The position numbers were made by a program, and so were the translations under genes. Shown here piece after piece: positions 48,126 to 60,212 of a DNA stretch of 64,000 nucleotides; the stretch's first letter is position 1; every line of letters begins with the position of its first letter. Location: NCBI RefSeq assembly GCF_029873635.1, contig NC_080419.1, forward strand, positions 75,442,597 through 75,506,596, given 5' to 3'. A model generated the notes under the pieces. The model was not told where the DNA came from, searched no databases, and was given only the letters and a program-made list of their open reading frames with translations. Source of the DNA: Malania oleifera. Lineage: Eukaryota; Streptophyta; Magnoliopsida; Santalales; Ximeniaceae.

Positions 48126-50034
48126 CTAGTCCTTCGGTATCCAGCATCCATGCAGCCCATATGGAAGACCGTATGGGAACTTTGCCCTTGCAATCTCCTG
48201 GAATGTTGATCCGTCTAACAGTACTGCATATCCTTCTCCGTTTTTGTCGCTAACAATCGAGATCACCACACCTGCAGACCTCAATTGTATTACGGTGCAG
48301 TGAGTTTTGTTATTGTTGTTGCTGCTAATGGTGCTAAGAAAATATGAGGCTTGCTATTGAAGCTAGGTGCATAGTTTTGAGATTGATCGGTATGTGCCGT
48401 TGGTTAGGCCCGTTACAGTATATCATAATTTAATAATAATGAAAGCCCATGTCAGATGAGCCCAGTGCGGAATGTAGTTTGGATATTTGAAAGGAACGGA
48501 ATCATGGAATAGAATTTAGGTGGATATGGGGTGGTGGTTGGAAACTCACCATCATCTTCGTGTGTAGCACCCGGCCGAGCCACAAAGAACGGTTCTGAGG
48601 GCACAGCACCCTCTTCGTACCACGTCTTTGTCGTTTTCTTCATTAAATCAAGCTGCAGTTTAATTAAAAATCAACAAACCAAAATTTATAGGGAAAAAAG
48701 GGATTTGAGAGAAGCTTGAAGCTAATGACAAATTTCTGTATTTGTGCACACAGACGCGTTCTCAAGTTACGAGCCTTTCAGTTTTATAAAGGTAGCGAGA
48801 GCAATATCATAATAAATGCAGTCTTATTAGAAATGCAGTCTTATTAGAGTTGAATTTGTAATCAGTGATCGGTTACAAAGCAGCAACTCAATAGTTGATC
48901 CATGGCCACAAAGGAGCAATCTTACACGCACACACAGAAAGAGATATGAAGAGTAAATGTGTAAATGAATTTTCTTTTTTTTTTTAGCTGGGAGAAGGTG
49001 TTAATGAATTATTAATATTATTATATGTGTATATATATACCTTGGTGAGGGTGTTGGGGAAGTTACAAGGGCGCTGTGCCCCGCATGCATACGCGTATCT
49101 GTATTTCTTGCCCAGGTAGGCAGGGTTGATGCTGCACATGTCCATGCCTCTCCCATGTTGGTTTGGGTCCAACGCTGCTTCCAACTTCCCGTGTCCACTC
49201 CCATCCAGAGGTATTCTGAACCTTCCAACCCTGTTTTCACATAAACAAACAGTATCTGGATCACAACATATATAGTTCCAATTATAATTGATTAAGGAAT
49301 TGATGTATGGACTTAATGTAGATGACTTGTCTAGTATTAAGTTCGTATAAGATTCATGCTAATTATAAATAGCTTATGCTTCATAAATGAAAGTTCAAAA
49401 ACACGAAAAAGAATAGTATCCACGCCCATCTCTACCTAAGTATTGGATCCAAAATAAGTGAAGAGTTGTTCCAAGAATAAGGTATTATAGAAGAAGTTTA
49501 AGTGCAAGAGACGTCTTGATGTTATACCCAGCTATGCATTATTTAAACTACTGTCCTCCCTAAGTTAAGAGAAAATGAACGGCTTAAGCATTAGAGGGTT
49601 TCTGAAGTACACTATTTGCCCGTTTTTGTTTTCCGTCAATATTTTGCGGTGATTTTTAATTGTCAAAAAAGTCTGTTCATTACAAGTTAAAATTAATTAA
49701 TATATGCTAATGAAGACACCAGTACCAAATAAAGTAAAATAAAATATAATAAAATTGAAGAAAGTAGTTGTATGCTTTGGTCACCTTATCTTGACATACA
49801 TACAATTATAGGTAAATAGATATTATTAGATTTTATCAAATGGAAGGTCATGAAACTTCCTCATCCCCATCATGACGTGCACCTGCCATTTAGCTGGCGC
49901 TACACTCTGCTGTCTTGGCCTTATTATATGTTAATGATTATTGACTTATCTTGTCATGTTCACACTTGCAAAGCCCATGCATTCATTGAAGGTAAGTGAC
50001 TAATGTGCTAGTTATAATGGTGCATGCTGTCGAC

Positions 50035-50066
<32 letters not shown>

Positions 50067-53000
50067 AGAAAGAAAAAGGAAACAAACAGTTATCTCAAAA
50101 AAAAAAAAAAAAAAAAAAATATAGAAGTGAGAAGTAAGTACTAGTTTACTTGGTGAGAGATATTGTAGCTTGCTGCACGAAAACAGCTCATTCATGGATA
50201 GCATTAGTCTGTGTGTCTATGGTTATTCAAACAATTATTATTATTATTATTATTATTACTTTTGTATTTATTTTTATTTTTATTTATTTTTGATAATTCG
50301 AAGACTCCAACGTTACTTTGACACTATGATGCAATACCAAATCCGAGATGAATCATATTAATTCAATAATACGAAAAACCTGTGACTTGGGTTACTAAAG
50401 TCACAATTCAAATAATTATTAATTATAAGAAAAAAAATAATAGAAGAACATACATATACATATATGTATGTATGTATGTATGTGGCGTGATAGTACCTAG
50501 CATCTGGCAAGGCATCTTGAGTGGAGGAGAATGAGCGGAGGTTGTGTAGGCGGAGCTTATCAAGAATGGTGGTGTCAGCATTGTGCTCGCAGCAGTCGGC
50601 GATGATAGCTGTTACTCTGCCATCTTCATCTTCCTCTTCGTATGCGTTTATGAAGTGGAATGTCAAGTATAATGGAACTTCTACACTCGCCACCTATAAT
50701 ATTTATCATTAATTGTTTGGGATTTAACAATTATCAATAACAATGCCTCAGAAGCCTTTAAATAAATAATTAGTTTGACTCAGAAGCCTCGTTAACTACG
50801 CCACAATATTCCGTGCGCAATGAATTATACATATCTGAACAATCTCCATCTTCGTTAATTAACAAATTAACAACAAAATACGTATAAGTTAGCATACAAT
50901 TTGTACCAATACAAAAATATTATTTTAGAATATTCTTTAGCTTAACTGAATAATAAAATTTAACTGTTTCTAAAAGCTTAATGAATGTGTATACTGTGCA
51001 ACAATAGGATAATTGAATAATTAATTTATACAAGCTAGCTATGTGCAGTTTCGGACTCACTTAACATTTGCTAAGTCGAAACAAGATGAACTACAAAAGT
51101 TCTGGGGTGAAATAAAAAATATTATATAACTCAGTTTGTGTATTTTATTCTGTTTTTATGTATCGAGGATTAATTAGAGAGTAATGTCTTTGATGCATAA
51201 GTTAAACTTCAAAATTGCAGAAATTAGTTTTCTAATTCCTTTTTGCATAATCTTATATATATATATATATATGATTAATATATATATTTTCAACTGCTAT
51301 GAAAAATGAGTGCCATGCATTAAATAAACCCATTTTTAAGGTGAAAAAAGGGGCTTACGACGTTGCCACTGGCTTTACACATAACATGCATAAAGGCCTT
51401 GGACTGAGGGTGCCACTCAAACTTGTACAGAGGTGTGGGCTCTGCCCTTAGCAGATTCCTGGCGCAGTACCTCAGCGGCATCTCCGGCACCACCACATAA
51501 TGCTCCGTCACCGGAAACGAGTGTACCCAACCCGGCGCCGGCCTGCCACGACAGTTCACCCGACCCACCACCCTCCTCTCGTTCGTCCCCGCCGCCATCC
51601 TCACCACCAAGTACCCCGCCTTCACCAGATCCGGCAACAGTGTCACCAGCTCCGAGCTGGTCACCACCGGGTGGGCAGAGTGCACCAGCCCGCCCAGCGA
51701 GTCCTCGTACTCGAACCTCCCCAGAGTGTCCAGCGTTTCCGGGTCGATCTCGATCGACCCTTTTACCGTCTCCGTCAAGCACACGACCCGGCCATCGCCC
51801 AGCCTCACGACGCCAGTGTTAGCGTTGTCGGTGAGGGACGCACCGGAGAAGAGGCTGGCGAGTTCGCCAACGTATCCTAGGAAGCTCTCGGGTTTCGGGG
51901 CCTCGGAGAATTCGCGGTAGCAAATCTTTTTATTTTTCCGGGCAGCCTTGTAGGCGTCGGACTCGATGTGACGGTGGCCGGCGGTAAGGCGGCCGCCCTC
52001 GAAGTGGAGGCGAACGAGCATGGCGTAGCCGTCGAAGAGGTGCCGGAAGTTGTGGGCTCCGATATGCCATAAGCCGGGGCCATTCCGCAGGTACGTTCCG
52101 TTCTGCATGGAATCAGTTCGTAATTAATCGGAGAGCAAAAACTCAATTTGGATTAGACAAGTGGCTGATCATCGACGTAGACGTACTAAATTAGTTAATA
52201 GGGGAAATGAAGGAATAATAAATTATTTATTTGATTAGAGGAAGAGTACATTTATATCCTGTATCTTCAATAAATTAATTGATCACTGATTAAATTAATC
52301 GATCTGGAACCCTAGCTGATATAATAATATGCTCTTCTGGGTTACTTATTAAATAGTAATTAACTTCAAGGAGATGTAATGATCTTGTTGTTTTGGGGAT
52401 AAACTAATAGTTTAACTCATCTATACTTGACCTTCTTTTATTGAAGCTACACGCACGCACACACACACACACGCACACACACACATGTATATTACGCACG
52501 GTACATACAACAGTGAAAATTGCCTCGACCACAGAAATCCAAGTGTTATATTTTTGCACGTACAAATCTTAAAAATGATAATCAAATATTCATATGTACA
52601 TACACATGAAAATATTTATATTTATAATTAAAAATGGCAGACTATGCATCCTAATTTAAGTAGGGAACAAGTCTAGCTAGATATATGGAATCCTTTCACT
52701 CATCATTTGTCTTAATTAGGGAGTTAGGAGTAAAGAAAGAGAGCACGACAAAAAAGTGAAATTAAAAGAAAATTTTGTTCCAACTAACTGCATGAAGGAG
52801 GTTTATAAGCCTTTTTAAGAGGATAGAAGGAGCGCCACAAAGTAGTATTATATTCTCAATAATTGAAATGAAATAATTAATTTTATCTATTTTTTAACTT
52901 AATTTTTATAATAAGATCCTTTGTTAGGATATTGCGAGTTTTTTAATTAGATAGAGTGACTTCAGATGAGTTTTGTTCAAGTTGTTGTTATTATTTTTTT

Positions 53001-54159
53001 TTTGGTAAGAGATTGTTTAAGTTACTTAATTAGCCCATCTCAAGTTGATATAGACTATTCAAGTTTAAGTTCCTTGGCCCGCATTTTACATATAAACTTA
53101 AGTTTGATTTTGAGACGCTTAACAACACAATAGGCATGCATGAAATATGCTACTATATCTGGATTTTGTATATAGCTAATTAAAATGACTAGAGCAAACA
53201 AGATTGATTAGTTTTAAGAATTTAATATGCTAACCAAAATAATAATTGTGTTTTATTTATTTTGATATTACCTATGTTATGTATATAAGTCATAGTAACA
53301 ATCAGCAAATCTCATTACTAATAACTCTAAGGGCAAAATGAGCCAACTGAATGGGCCATTATGAGTTTTCTCCTAGTTATACTGATCATTTGCTTATTTT
53401 TTCCCTTTTTCATTTTTCCAACTTTGATTTAGTAAAGTTTAACATACATTACCCATTCTATGGTATTGTCAAGTTATTGTCAACTCAAGATAGTTTACTA
53501 ATATATTTCGGTTCCTCTGCCATGCAATGGAGTATAATTGATATAATTTTACTTAACATATAAAAGATCTTATTTTAAATGGCTACAGATTACTAATTTA
53601 TATAAAGCTCATGCTACTCAATATTGGTGTATATATAGTATCCAGTTTTCAACTGTAGGCATACAAAGCGCCTGTGCATGGCAGACCAGATGGGTGCTGG
53701 GGTTACAACTTAAAACATAAAAGACTAATGAAGTATAATTATATTTTTTATATTCTAAGAAGCATGCTATTGAATTATATATAATTATATATCTAATTTT
53801 TTTGAAAGGTGAATTATAATATATGTTTAATTTGATGTATGCATGTGCATATATACCAGCCATAGCGGTATTTCGCCTTCAACTCTGAGCTCTCCTTCCC
53901 ATCTTTCCTGCCTGACGCTTGTCCACGCCGCCAACTTCTTCTGGTCTTCGGAGGTCTCCCTTCTCGGCGGCGACGGAGCAGTCACGGGCATTAGCACATT
54001 TGTAGCACCGCTTCTAGGGACTGCACAGCCTAAGAAGGTCCGTTGCTTATGGAAGGTGCCACTGCCAAAGGACGACCCATCTCTACCACGATCGGAAACG
54101 TCCGACATGGCTGATCGTAAAACATGGGTTTGCGCCGCCGATATCTTCATGGAAGCCAT
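48126..54159 (-). CDS. CCD8: Carotenoid cleavage dioxygenase 8 (strigolactone biosynthesis), 6 exons
   Basis: Exons 54159-53857, 52102-51359, 50693-50497, 49230-49041, 48652-48550 and 48271-48126 join to 1683 nt (560 aa; plant CCD8 proteins are about 570 aa) with GT-AG borders and no internal stop. CCD8 converts 9-cis-beta-apo-10'-carotenal to carlactone in plastids, the precursor of strigolactones that control branching and root symbiosis. Visible: Ser/Thr-rich N-terminus fitting a transit peptide, WEGELRVEGEIPLWL, NGTYLRNGPGLWH, and candidate Fe(II) ligands His245 (HSAHP), His295 (WVHSFP), His362 (TFHF) and His553 (YGLHGCW). IADCCEHNADTTILDKL matches the CCD8 clade rather than CCD7, CCD1/4 or NCED. 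Exon 2 is markedly GC-rich compared with its AT-rich introns. Start ATG 54159 gives MASMKIS, as in other CCD8 proteins beginning MAS. Confidence 0.96.
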
Positions 54160-54242
54160 GAACACCCACCAGACAGTGTATTGTGGGCACAGGGAACAAC
54201 GAAGTGATGGCGAGTTAGATGGCGAAGGATACAAAGTGAGGT

Positions 54243-54253
54243 GTATTTATAGG
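54243..54253 (-). promoter_or_regulatory. Likely TATA box of CCD8
   Basis: The minus strand reads CCTATAAATAC about 85 bp upstream of the ATG at 54159. Spacing fits a short 5' UTR. Confidence 0.65.
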
Positions 54254-54259
54254 AAGAAT

Positions 54260-54759
54260 TAGGAGCTGTCGATCTGGATCCATGTTGGCATGCTTCCTCA
54301 TTCGTGGATCCTTTTACACTACACTGTATGTATTCATTGCCCTTGTGTAATGGTTAATTACTAATGTGTACATATATATTCTGACAATATATATATATAT
54401 ATGCATCAGCTGTAATGGGGCGGTGGTTTCCACCATTCTACGTACACAAGCTTTCATAATTATCACGTCAAAGATTCCAAGAGAGAGCTTATTAGATTGT
54501 GCCCGAGGATGAAGAGAGTATCTTTCAGACGAAATCGGTTTAGTTTCTGTTTTATTTTTGTCTTTTTCTCCTCTTTTGAGGATAACAAATTGAACTACTA
54601 GATTTTAAAAGCTAGGTTATTAAAAATGTTATCATCTATCTTTAAAAAAGTATTGCAGCTGCCATAAATTGAATGGTGTACGTGGATTGATTTTGTGATC
54701 ACTTATAAGAATTCAAATAAAAATGACTTGAAAGATCTGAAGTATAATCTGGGGATCAC
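54260..54759. other. CCD8 upstream region
   Basis: About 500 bp of unique-looking AT-rich sequence with an (AT) run near 54389-54402, ending at a truncated retrotransposon LTR. No gene. Confidence 0.55.
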
Positions 54760-55872
54760 TCCGATGCTTGCCTACGTCCTTGCCTCAAGCAACCCACTGT
54801 GAGGATTTCCTTTACTCTCTCTGTTCAATAGGTAAAGTTCCCTTTCTCTTTTCAGTAGGTAGAGACACCTCTCAAATAAGAACACCCTCTTGTTTGTTCA
54901 ATTCTATCCCCGAATTGAAAGTTCAAAAGCAATATAGCAGTAGATTTTCATACAAGCAGAAGACTCTCTAAGAAGAGCGAATTTGTACAATATAAAACAC
55001 AAGTAAACTCTTAACAATAAGATGTAATGAAGCTCAATAGAAATCTAGGTTTTTTGAACTAAGAAATGTGAAAACGAAGATTAAAAACCAGAGTTTTATT
55101 TTCAATAGTGAAGAACAGTGCACATTAGCTATGAAAGTTGAAATCGATGAATAATTTGTGCGATTGATTGATTGGGGTTGCCTTAACACAATTAGGATTG
55201 CCCTTAAATAGTGGGTTTTGAAATCTGACCTTTTGCCTAAAATTTGGAAATAATATATTTTGAAAACGATAAGAAATTGCGCTGTTTAAAACTTAAAATG
55301 CGATACTTTGGTCACCTGAACCATTAAGAAATAAAAATTTCAAACAAGCAGTAGCACTTCGGTCACCTGAGCGTTGACTTCGATTGCCTAAACTTACACC
55401 GTCTTAGCTTTTTCCATGGCAGTACTAGTTTGGTCGCTTGACCCAAGGGTTTGGTTGCCTGAACACACTGATTCCTGATTAGTTTGTTCAGTTTCTTGTG
55501 AAATTCAATGTTATTTATTTCAAAAATCATTTGTATCTTCTTTGAAAAGATATTTAAACTTTGAAAAGATATTTTCCAAGTCTTAGAAATAGGTATCTAA
55601 GTCCAATTTATCCTATGAGCTTCTTAAACATACTTAACATTGATAATTACTTACATGAGACTTCTAATATATTACACATCAAATAAAAATTAAGTCATCA
55701 TGTCTTAAAGCTTTAAATTCATCCAAGTTTTAGCCAATCGTCACAACTTTTAAGCTTAAAGTATGAACCATTTGTGCTTTTAAAATCTAATGCCTGTAAA
55801 TTCACTTAAAGTACAATTAGATTCCTTAGTTTGTTATTATCAAAACATAGATGAAGCCTTGTAAGGCCAACA
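54760..55872 (-). repeat. Truncated 3' LTR of the Sirevirus-like element
   Basis: The minus-strand LTR starts TGTTGGCC at 55872, directly after the PPT, and continues with the ATAATAACAAACTAAGG block. It ends abruptly near the CCTACGTCCTTGCCTC motif (about 54770), where related LTRs continue for about 250 bp. Imperfect GGTCACCTGAA repeats at 55305-55460 lie upstream of a CTATTTAAGG TATA-like sequence (about 55207). Confidence 0.65.
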
Positions 55873-55896
55873 ACTCCCCCTTTTTCATGATGACAA
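55873..55896 (-). other. Polypurine tract of the Sirevirus-like element
   Basis: The minus strand has TTTGTCATCATGAAAAAG followed by GGGGAGT, the characteristic Copia pre-LTR motif, directly before the LTR start. Confidence 0.75.
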
Positions 55897-56550
55897 ATAA
55901 GGAGCAAAATAAGGTAGCCTTGAAAGGGCTCCCCCTAACAACAAGCATAATCATCATGAAAATAAAAAATTTCAGTATTCGCCCCCTTAGGAAAATACAA
56001 GTACAAGCATTTTTCAGTTCAAACATATGTTCAGTAAAAGCATATTATAAGTACAGGCAGCATATTCACTTTGCTTTTATTCATTTAACTTGTCCTCTTA
56101 GTTCATATTATATACCCAGTTCATATTTAGAACAAGTCTATTTTGCATGTTCTCTCTTGATATATGAACATATATCCTCTCAGTATAGTACACACAGTAC
56201 ATACACATACATATTAGTTCTTTCATACATATGGTATATTTTGCGTTATTCTCCCCCTTTTGACATCAGCAAAAAAGATATTCAAGTACATACGTATCGA
56301 ACATAAGTTTGTCAAACATCCAACATACAGTTCTCAAAGATGACATCATTCAGTTTTCAGCATGCAATTCACAAAGATGACATATTCAGTATTTCTCAAC
56401 GACAATATATAATGATTTTAGATAAAATATATAGCAATAAATACATACATCATCTGTTGAAGCTGTTTTCAAAATAAAAAAACAAACAAATAATTACAAC
56501 CATAGTTATAATGTTTCAAAGAACTATTCTTACCAACAAACAACTCTAAT

Positions 56551-56639
56551 CTAATCTTCCTCAGTAACATCATCATTGGACGAGCTTTCTCCCTCCTCAT
56601 CATCGTCTTCCTCTTCACTAGAACTTGCTACCATGGGAG
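56551..56639 (-). pseudogene. Acidic C-terminal end of the extra ORF (split by a nested LTR)
   Basis: A Ser/Glu/Asp-rich segment (ASSSEEEDDDEEGESSSNDD) ends TAG at 56553-56551. Removing the solo LTR 56645-58642 and one TSD copy places it downstream of the 58763-59794 ORF on the same strand. Confidence 0.65.
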
Positions 56640-56644
56640 CTTTC

Positions 56645-58642
56645 TATATGAATCAGTGTATTCCTAGAAGGGGGCGGGGGTGAATTGGAATTTTAAAACT
56701 CTTCTTCCTAGGTTCAACTAAATCAGCAACAGTAATACACAACTTAGGTTCTTTTTAAGCATATACCAATTGCGCATATTAAAATAATATGCAGAAATTA
56801 AATCACACGCAAAAATCACAATATATCGAATATAACATACATGTGTAGAAATATAAAGTGCTGAAAATTAATAGTAGACACACGATATGTTATCGGGGTT
56901 TGACCAATACTGCCTACTTCCTCGCCTCAGCTCACAAGCCTGAGAATTCCACTAATGCTCGCTTACTGGGTGGAGTGACACCATTTACAATACTAGTTCA
57001 AATTACCAGGGCTGACCTCAACCTTTACAAACTCTTCTTACGGGGTGGAGAATACCCACCTCAGGTCACACCTGGCTTACAACAACGAAAATGAAATTGC
57101 GTGCAATTCAAATGCTTCTCAACTAAGCAAGTATGTACCAATACACATAAATAATAATCGATGCACTCATAGATAATAGTATTTATGCTCAAGTGGATCT
57201 TGAAAATCTAATTCAAGATAATATATTTAACAAGTGAATATTCAAGGTTACCTTAAAACCCTAATCAAGTATCACACAAATATTTTATCAAATATAATCA
57301 CAACAAATACTTAGAGTTTAAGCTTACAAAAGATTTATGAAATAAAATATGCAAGCTCTCAAGTCTTGCAACTTGAATGCAAAGACTAGGAAGCTAAAAA
57401 CAAGTTATTCCCAATCAAATATTTATATACGAAATATTATGGGAATAAATAATCAAGAAAAACTCTCAAAAAGGTTTTTCAAATATGTATGAATATGAGA
57501 GAGTAATGCCAAGGAAATAATTTGAAATATGTACACAATAAAACAATCAAATCTTCCTACACCTTGCAATTGATTTGCAAGTGAGGAGAACTAGAAAAAT
57601 AAACTCTCTATTTCAAAATGATATTTTCTAATAAGTATGTAATAAAGTATGAAAAAATATGTGTGGAATATTGAGTATATAGTAAAAGGAGTATAAAAGA
57701 TTTGAGAGAAATTTTCCTAATTACTTTTACTAATTTAGCTGCTAATCAAGGCAAATGAGGGGATATATATAGATATGCCTCAAATTTTGACCGTTGGGGA
57801 CCTATTGGAAATTTTGAGAAATTTTAATTGAAAATTAACCCCAATTACCACACTTAAAAATATGACAACCCTGGAGTTTCGGTCGACCATATTCAAGGTT
57901 TAGTCGATCAGATTACTAGGTTCGGTCGACCAGGGCATGTTCGATTGACCAAATTTTGAAGTTCGGTCGACCAGAGCATTGGTAATCACCTATGTGTCAG
58001 TTCAGTTGACCATGGATGGTCTGTTAAAAAATGGTCGATCGATCATACGAAGTCAAATTGTTGACTTCCATATGGTTCGGTCTATCAAATCTTTTATATT
58101 GTATATGTTCGGTCGACCAAGGCTTAAGTTCCTCAGTTAACAATGCTTTGGTTGACCAGCACATTATAATTAGGTTGGTTCGGTCGACCGAAGCCCTTTC
58201 AATGTTCATTTTAGGTCTTGATTTTGTATTAAAGGTCACCCCTATTCATATGGGTATAACTTTTAAGTTATGGGGGACTTGTTATGAGGTGTTTGGGGAC
58301 CTAAGGTCAGTCTATGACCTAGGCTTTTAAATTAAGCCCAAAAATTCGGCGTCGATCGATTAAAGGGTGATCCCTAAGGTCAATCTATTGTATTGAGCTT
58401 ATAGTCCCTACCATGCATGCAATGCATTAATTATTACAGACCTTTGAATAATTATTACAGACCCGAAATGAATAAAAGAAAATAAATTACAATAATAAAC
58501 ACTTTGGGTCTTCATTTCCTTTCAAGTCACCATACACCGCCATATAATTTTGCCAATTAATCCTACACAAAAATTCATGGCAAACATTAAATATCAAGGT
58601 ATTTGTCATAATCAAAATGAGATATGATCTATAAGGTCAACA
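56645..58642 (-). mobile_element. Copia-type solo LTR (family A, copy 3), nested
   Basis: Perfect TSDs CTTTC at 56640-56644 and 58643-58647. The minus-strand start is TGTTGACC at 58642; the other end has drifted (TATATGAATCAG where other copies read TGTTGGAATTGG). An array of GGTCGACC repeats (58200-57870), including the perfect palindrome TTCGGTCGACCGAA at 58179-58192, lies upstream of a CTATATATATCC TATA-like sequence (about 57775-57763). No internal sequence remains. Confidence 0.88.
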
Positions 58643-58762
58643 CTTTCCCTCTGGATGAGGAACCACTACCCATGTTGCTTTCAATGCGGCCGAGTCCCTA
58701 ATCAAAGGAGCTAAAGCTAGATTGGAAGGTTTTATGAAGTGCGTTATACTTAGTTTCTATAT

Positions 58763-59794
58763 CTACACGAATTGCACTATACTATGCATCATATCCTGAT
58801 GATAAGAAGAAAACCAAGTAGGAGGATCATTAACAGCACCAAACTGAGCAGTTGGTACTTCTTGGGGTGGATCATCCCTATGTTCAGGTTCATTTCCTGC
58901 CTCCACTTGTACATTTACATTATCTCTCGAAGGTGGACGGTATTTGGGAATCCAACCAAGTACACCAGCATGCTCATATCCCATTAGCTTAACAGTGGTC
59001 GATGAGAATTGATATGAGGTTTTCCTTTTGATAAAAAGAGTTGAAGAACAAGCTAGACCCAGGTGCCAAAATATGAGGTTCAAAATCCCTCCATAAGGGA
59101 GAATTACCCGTCTAGTCTCTTCTTTAGTGATAATCCATTTTAGGATAAGGGTAGGAAGATTTAAACGCTTGCCTTTATAAATGCACCACATAACGAAACA
59201 GTATAGATAAGAGATATGGTCTCTGGACCCACTCTTAGGTAGAATGTTATATGTTGTCAGCAAGTGTATGATCTTTGCCTTTAGAGTTAATTGCCTATAC
59301 AAAAGCGGATGACCAAACTAAGTTGGTGGATTAGTTAAAATTAACAAAAAAAATTCTTAAGGGGTAAACCCTTGATCCATAATCTAGGATTGTTCTAGGC
59401 TTAGACATTCAAACTCCCCAAACTAAATTGGAAATCTATCAGCTATTGTTTGTGGGGCTAGGGCAATAGCTTTGTCCATGATTTGGGTTGTGTATATATC
59501 TCTTTGCCTTCCTAAATTGGTGTAAAATAAATGGACAAGGTTTGGAAAAACCCCTTTGGGTTGATAAGAAATGAAACGATCCCAACCTAAAACAGTGAAC
59601 ATCCTAAGAATATTTGGAAAATATGTTTCCATAAAATTCATATCTAAAACCTTACTGAGAATAGGTTCTATGGTACAAAGGTGTTCGTTGTAAATTTTCC
59701 TTGCTCTTGGAGTCAAGAGCCAGTGTGTGATTTGCTTTGAGTCATCTTGACATGAAGACTTGTTTTTGTTAGTAGTTTGCTTCGTATTTGGCAT
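58763..59794 (-). pseudogene. Extra ORF downstream of Copia pol (putative plant transposon protein)
   Basis: Two long open pieces: 59794-59423 (MPNTKQTTNKNKSS, then ARKIYNEHLCTIEPILSKVL and FPNLVHLFYTNLGRQRD) and 59302-58763 (LTLKAKIIHLLTTYNILPKS, then CFVMWCIYKGKRLNLPTLIL). They resemble the 'putative plant transposon protein' family, which has no known activity. The gap 59423-59302 contains stops. The C-terminal part is low-complexity, then acidic. In Sireviruses this position holds an envelope-like ORF; no clear membrane segment is seen here. Confidence 0.65.
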
Positions 59795-59984
59795 GATTTC
59801 AAAGGTTAAGACAAGAGAAAACTGAGAAATCCGAAGTAAAACAACAAGATCTAGGTTTAGATATGACGTTTTGGAGCATAATTGAGTGGGAGAAGGTTCG
59901 AAGAGGGAAGGACGCAGCTTCGGGTGAGGGAGAATGAGGACTAGAGTGTTGAAAAGTTAGGACTTTTCGTGAAAAACACCTTTT

Positions 59985-60165
59985 AGCTAAGTTCGGTCGC
60001 CCGAATGTTTTGTTCGATCGCCTAAATTGACTTTAAAAATCAAAAACTTGACCAATACCCTTCGGTCACTTGAAGTGTTCTGAACCTCTCAATGACCATT
60101 TTATTGAGGGTTTGGTTGACCGATTTATACCCTTAGGTTGCCCGAAGTCTTGAAATTTTTGAGTC
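59985..60165 (-). repeat. GGTCGCCCGAA-type repeat array before the extra ORF
   Basis: About six imperfect copies of TTCGGTCGCCCGAA (59992-60005 and onward to about 60150) lie between pol and the extra-ORF start at 59794, similar to the arrays upstream of LTR promoters in this window. Confidence 0.6.
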
Positions 60166-60212
60166 ACTTAAGATTTTGCCCAGAAACGCTCAAATTGATG
60201 AACACTTTCTTC

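Noticed and set aside
50033-50119. Poly-A tracts in CCD8 intron 3 as a retroposon tail
   Set aside because: No element body or target duplication was found; simple low-complexity sequence.
51417-51920. Long plus- and minus-frame ORFs overlapping CCD8 exon 2
   Set aside because: They are frame shadows caused by the GC-rich exon. The 744-bp minus frame with CCD8 motifs is the real one.
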